From positions 37,181,391 to 37,245,390 of the forward strand of contig OY759263.1 of NCBI GenBank assembly GCA_963662155.1: DNA of 64,000 bases, read 5' to 3'. The notes beneath the pieces are model-generated. The model had not been told where the DNA came from. It saw nothing but the letters and a program-made list of their open reading frames with translations, and did not search any database. The stretch is from Lamellibrachia columna. Its lineage: Eukaryota; Annelida; Polychaeta; Sabellida; Siboglinidae. Positions 46,171 through 64,000 of this stretch are shown one piece after another (within the stretch, counting starts at the first letter, position 1; each line of letters begins with the position of its first letter). The position numbers were made by a program, and so were the translations under genes.

Positions 46171-46174
<4 letters not shown>

Positions 46175-46187
46175 TCTCGGGATATAG

Positions 46188-46225
<38 letters not shown>

Positions 46226-46242
46226 CTATATCCCGAGAATAT
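46171..46242. repeat. Hairpin around an AT run
   Basis: atattctcgggatatagtttta pairs perfectly with taaaactatatcccgagaatat, with (AT)n as the loop. It resembles other AT-cored palindromes at 50866 and 51670. Confidence 0.85.
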
Positions 46243-47040
46243 CCCTCCTTGTCTCCTTGAAGCAAACAAACGATGTTTTGATATGTGCTTTGCTGTGGCA
46301 TTAGTGCATGGATATATTATTTATAAGTAACTAAATATAATGTAAATACATTGCAAAAATATATAATACAATTATTATATAATTATATATATATATATCT
46401 ACTAATCATTGTAAATACAACCATGCTCGCAATTTCGTCAACATGTCAAACATATGTGAAGCAAATGCAATCAAAGATAAACATAAAATAAATGAACTGT
46501 TGTTGATATTAAAATTAAGATATATCTCATAATTATACACCCTTTTATTGACACTTGACAATCCAAAGACACGTTAACTTCCAACAATCGCAGAAACCAC
46601 GTGCACATTCATAAAAGCGATCACCTATGTCCGCCACACGGAATATAAAGGTGTATAGATGACGGAGATAACCAAATGATTAAGTACACCTTATTTAACG
46701 CATGACAATTAAACTTGAGCAATGTGCGCGCAATTATTAGATTTAGATTTTCTACAATAAAACGTATGCGGATAAATGTTACACTTACAGGAGTCAGGAA
46801 TATGTCTTGACTAGAAGTTAAAATAGTGCCAATGTATCCATGGATAAGTGCAACGGATAATGTAGTAATTAATTACTAATTAGAGCGGTGCCAACAATGG
46901 CATTGATTAAGTCATGCTCAGCAGGTGCCGCGAAGCTCCAACAATGTGGTACAAATGAGACCAGATGCGCCCTGACTAGCGCATTTTATAGGTAGCATCA
47001 TTGCAAGAGCAACACATTTGTTCCTCACATTTGTTTCAAA
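46243..47040 (+). promoter_or_regulatory. Presumed upstream and promoter region of ANKMY2
   Basis: This is the stretch before the ANKMY2 start codon. No TATA box at a convincing distance and no named element could be identified. The translation context is tttcaaaATGG, with A at -3 and G at +4. Confidence 0.3.
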
Positions 47041-60114
<13,074 letters not shown>

Positions 60115-60162
60115 GTAAGTTTTACATTTAAATAATGCCTCCAAAGAGTTATTAGAAATTCT

Positions 60163-60282
60163 GTATGTAGACAACTGGTGCCACCTGTGTGCCAGTGGAG
60201 TTGTATGTAGACAACTGGTGCCACCTGTGTGCCAGTGGAGTTGTATGTAGACAACTGGTGCCACCTGTGTGCAAGTGGAGTT
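60163..60282. repeat. 40-bp tandem repeat, 3 copies
   Basis: gtatgtagacaactggtgcc plus acctgtgtgccagtggagtt, three near-identical copies just after exon 5. Confidence 0.95.
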
Positions 60283-63200
60283 AACATATGCTAATTTACC
60301 TTTCACAGGATAGTACAACAGTTTTAATTGAATGATTTATTAGTCTGTAAATCATTGCTAAGCATTCATCGGTTGTAAAACTTGTTTTTATTTCAAACTG
60401 CCAAAACATTTGTATTTTTTAAGTATAACTTCATTTGCATAGATATTATTTTTTTATGGATCAGATGTTTCATTCAGAAAGCTGGGAAGACCTGTGATTT
60501 ATGCTAGGTTTTTATGCCAGGTTTTTTAATTCCAGTTTTAAGCAATTTCTCATTGTAACTATACTACACCAATAAAGATTAAAACAGGAAGTATACCATC
60601 ACTAATTTATATTTACTTTGAGATGAAAAAGTTCAGAGAATGGAGGCATTTTAATTATGTGAAACCTCTAGATAGCTGTATCACAGTTAAACAATAGAAG
60701 TATTTTTAGACATCTGCTTTTAAGGAAAAGAAAATGCATGTGATCACTTTATTATTTGGAGAATGTATATCACAACATTTGATTTTGTAAGGGAATGATA
60801 TTTCAGCAAAAAAGACTGCTTAGAGTGCACACTAGGGTAGTATAAACTGAACTGACAATTTTATTTGCAGATTATGAGATTTTGAAGGTGAATCATTATA
60901 CGTGTAATAAAATGAATAACATTACTTACTGCCCAACATTGTATTACTGCTCTGAGCTGACAGTGAACCACAGCTTCATTGTGTAAGTTTAGAAACAACC
61001 CACCAGTATCAAAGAAGAATCTAGCCAGGGCCATACAATCATTACAGTAGTCCCAGCATCTTTACAATAAAAAATATTATGAGTACTGACTGAGCTTGCT
61101 TTTATCACCCATGAATGTACAAAATGCTACTTTCATGTTTTGCTATACACATATTTGAGTTGCAAGCTGATTGGTCCACTGTTTTCTGCATAGCACTGCT
61201 TGGCCAACCACGTGTTGCTACAATTCCCTGTTGCAACACCTGCACATAGAGATATATAATAAATATAATTTGTATGACATTACTCATGAATGTGTTGTTC
61301 TTTTTTCTTCAGTCGAACTTTTATAAAAATCGGATCAGTAGTTTTCAAGATATTGCATTATATGGGTGTTTTCACGTAAAAGGTAGGCCCCTACACTTTA
61401 GTCCCACGTAGCCTCAAAAATCAGAGTGTTTCAATTATTTGTTTCATGTTTTTTCCAACACTATGATATGGTATTATATTAACACTGACATTTTAGGAGC
61501 ATGATATTACATTATTTCCAAAAAAATTGGCTTCAGAGTTAAGCTGTAAAATTAGCAATTTGTAGAGGACATTTCTTTATGATTTTTTGGAAATCTGGTA
61601 TATAGATATTTATATAGTTGTTTAAATTTGTAAACTCTTTCAAACATGTTATATTCAAATCGATTTGGGTTCTTGTCTTAACAGAGGGTACATGATTTTT
61701 GCTTATATAAAGACATTAGACAATGTCCACAAGGCCTCACCCCCTGTAGTTGCAAAATCTGTCTTGGAAAGGAAAGCATGCTGTGTGTCTGTGGCTGTAG
61801 CAGTGGTAATTATTGTTTTTCTATAGGGTGGATTAGCACCTGTCCAGGGCTCTGTGTACTCTAAGGGTCTCTAACCAGAATACAAACTGGTACAGTATTA
61901 AGCAACTGAGTCAACATACTGAATTGGTAACAACTTTCACAAGCTATAAGTGGACTTTAACTCAGGGCTTCTGTGTTGAAAAGATACTTCCTCTGGAAGA
62001 CAAGTTTGTGTGGCTTCACTGCATTCAGAAAGAGAATAGCTCAAACATACACAATGTCATAAAATATTTGACTATCAGGCTATCTGGTGTCAATACAGCT
62101 ACACACTGTGCGCACTTTGTGTTTTGTATTAAAAAACATACAAAACTTTGTTGATATCGATGCTTGTAAACAATTATTTGTGTTAAATTCATATAAATCA
62201 GCGACTAAAAAAACCGGAAGTAAAAAAAATCATAAATCAATGATTTTTTTGGAGCGATTTAAATCATGATTTAAATCAATGATTTAAATCAAATGATTTA
62301 AATCAATCAACCCTGATTATGATATGAGGTATATGTTAACTATTTTATTACAAATCGCAGTACCGAACAAAACAATATAATACAATAATGTACTGAAAAA
62401 TGTAATATTTATCTTATAGTTCACCTTTGCTGACATGCATGATTCTTATAATATTGAAAACAAGATGAAATTATCTGAAATTCTCAACTGACCTCATTAT
62501 TTTCCAATATTAGCTAATACATTGATACAATAGGCTAAATACATTGCTATGTTTTACTGACACGTGACAGAGCCATAAATATATTCAAAATGTTTACCAT
62601 AGTTATAGGAGATTGTGATTAAAAAATGTATGTCCTCTCCAGAATATTGGTCTAATGCATGTAAAACCTTGTTATTTCCCAGTTTTTGGTTCAATAAGAC
62701 ACATTGTTCATTTGTCTGAAACAAATATGTGAAGGTCGCACAACAGTATTTAATTGTTTTTTTAATAATACAGTTCGAACTAGTTACCCTTTTTTCATTT
62801 TCACCTATCAGCCATAGCCTGTGAAATATAATATAATATAATAAATCTTTTCTTCTACATGCTTTTAGATTATACCCGTCTACTTTGACATAGCTAAAGC
62901 CTATGCAAGGACATTGAACATAGTTATGTCTACATTATGTATGCTGCTTGATATTGTTCTGGAGAGGACATTCCATTTAACAAATATAAATTCACAGAGC
63001 AGTTAGAACCATGTTTAAACATATAAAATTATAACAAGTACTAACCCATTTGAAAGTCTGTTGACTCTGGTAATGAAATATCATAAATTAATGTGTACTA
63101 ACCACTGGTTTATTACTGTTTGGCATTGGGATGTTGGTGTTCTGGAGAGGACATATTTTTTTATGGAAAATGACATGGACCAATTTATGATGGCTGCATT

Positions 63201-64000
63201 GTAAACCTAAATACTTGGCTGTTTGGTCTGGACTTGGGATGTCTAATACATTTTATAACTACATTTTTTATCAGTAGGAATTCATTATTATAAGTTTTAT
63301 TGGGGTGTCTTCTTGTGAGGACATTCCAATTTTGTTAACAGAAAATACACCATTAAATACAAATTGACTTTATGCTTACTACTCCAATTTGCACCAAATT
63401 TGTCACATTTAGTGCATGGATTGATGGACAATTGAGCAAAATTGGTTATTGCTGGATAACTAGCTTCATGTTATTGCAGTGCAGGTTTTAATACTAACAT
63501 AAACTGAAGTGGGACTAAGAAATGTATCAAAAACAGCATAATGTGCAGATTGTCCTTAACAAATATGTTAATGTATCTTCATATAATGTGGCCTGTTGGT
63601 TCCTTACTATAGCCACTGGATGATAATTACACTGAATTAATATTACACAATGAATTGTTTGAATACAATGAGGAAAATGCATTTTAGCAAAAGTGTACTC
63701 TATGTGAAAATGCCCATATAGATAGATATAGATATTGAAATTTTGGAGTTAAATTTGTCTATATGTATATTGATATACATGTTGTCTTGTATATTGATAT
63801 ACATGTTGTCTTGTCTTCTCATCAAACCTCACATTTTAGCTCCTATGCATAGTTGTTTGGTGAACAAAAATGTTGACCAATCTAATGTGAATTATACTAT
63901 TTCCTTAACAATGTTTATGAGTTTTTGTAAGTTTATAAATTCCATTGTGATCATTTGTGTGACTAACTCTTAGTATTGTGTCTTAGCAGTTACCAAGAGC
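60283..64000. other. ANKMY2 intron 5 (partial), no exon found
   Basis: AT-rich. At 62195-62317 a gatttaaatcaatgattta low-complexity block ends in tcaatcaaccctg, like the right end of the hAT-like MITE at 15492. A small tandem repeat, tatattgatatacatgttgtcttg, lies at 63766-63813. The word gaggacatt recurs at 61565, 62964 and 63318, with gaggacata at 63147. No later ANKMY2 exon could be recognised. Confidence 0.5.

Overview
This window is animal nuclear DNA, most likely from an invertebrate. It is AT-rich. Its few host genes are split by introns with standard GT/AG junctions, and most of the rest is transposon debris and simple repeats. The species cannot be named from the sequence. Three host coding loci can be argued. 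(1) At the left edge, on the minus strand, is the N-terminal part of a radical SAM protein of the PflX type, a mostly prokaryotic family. (2) Near 39 kb, minus strand, is a single exon that encodes a signal peptide. (3) From 47.0 to 60.1 kb, plus strand, are the first five coding exons of ANKMY2 (ankyrin repeat and MYND domain protein 2). All exon phases join correctly, and the MYND-encoding part lies beyond the right edge.

Layout. 0-6 kb: radical SAM exon, a foldback repeat, a 59-bp minisatellite and worn LINE reverse transcriptase pieces. 6.4-9.8 kb: a DNA transposon with long terminal inverted repeats (TIRs), a THAP zinc-finger exon and a truncated DDE transposase, with a separate 1-kb palindrome inside its left arm. 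10-14 kb: an identical 307-bp direct repeat pair and a non-coding unit bounded by short inverted repeats. 14.4-17.7 kb: hAT-like MITEs, including a three-level nest (MITE, then LINE, then hAT element) whose layers can be ordered by target-site duplications. 18-22.4 kb: dispersed and tandem non-coding repeats. 24.1-28.7 kb: a degenerate Academ-like DNA transposon carrying a transposase, an XPG/FEN-type nuclease and a cysteine-rich CXC domain, with about 370-bp TIRs and a second TIR copy in tandem on the left. 28.9-31 kb: two minisatellites. 31.6-37.4 kb: a broken unidentified coding sequence, a LINE 3' end and a damaged Ty3/Gypsy pol. 42.3-45.4 kb: a 1.5-kb tandem duplication, each unit with a 101-bp hairpin and several simple repeats.

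ANKMY2 introns 1-4 are crowded with inverted repeats (at least six, arms 25 to about 200 bp), hAT-like MITEs and three related CR1/L2-like LINE 3' ends (one lies just outside the gene at 37.4 kb). Transcription through these introns would produce RNA able to fold into long double strands.

The items most worth a second look are the Academ-like element with its doubled left TIR, the nested insertion at 15.6-17.7 kb, the palindrome cluster in the ANKMY2 introns, the duplicated hairpin unit, and the PflX-type gene in an intron-bearing animal context. No RNA gene, CRISPR array or operon was found. Family names come from reading motifs; no database search was run.
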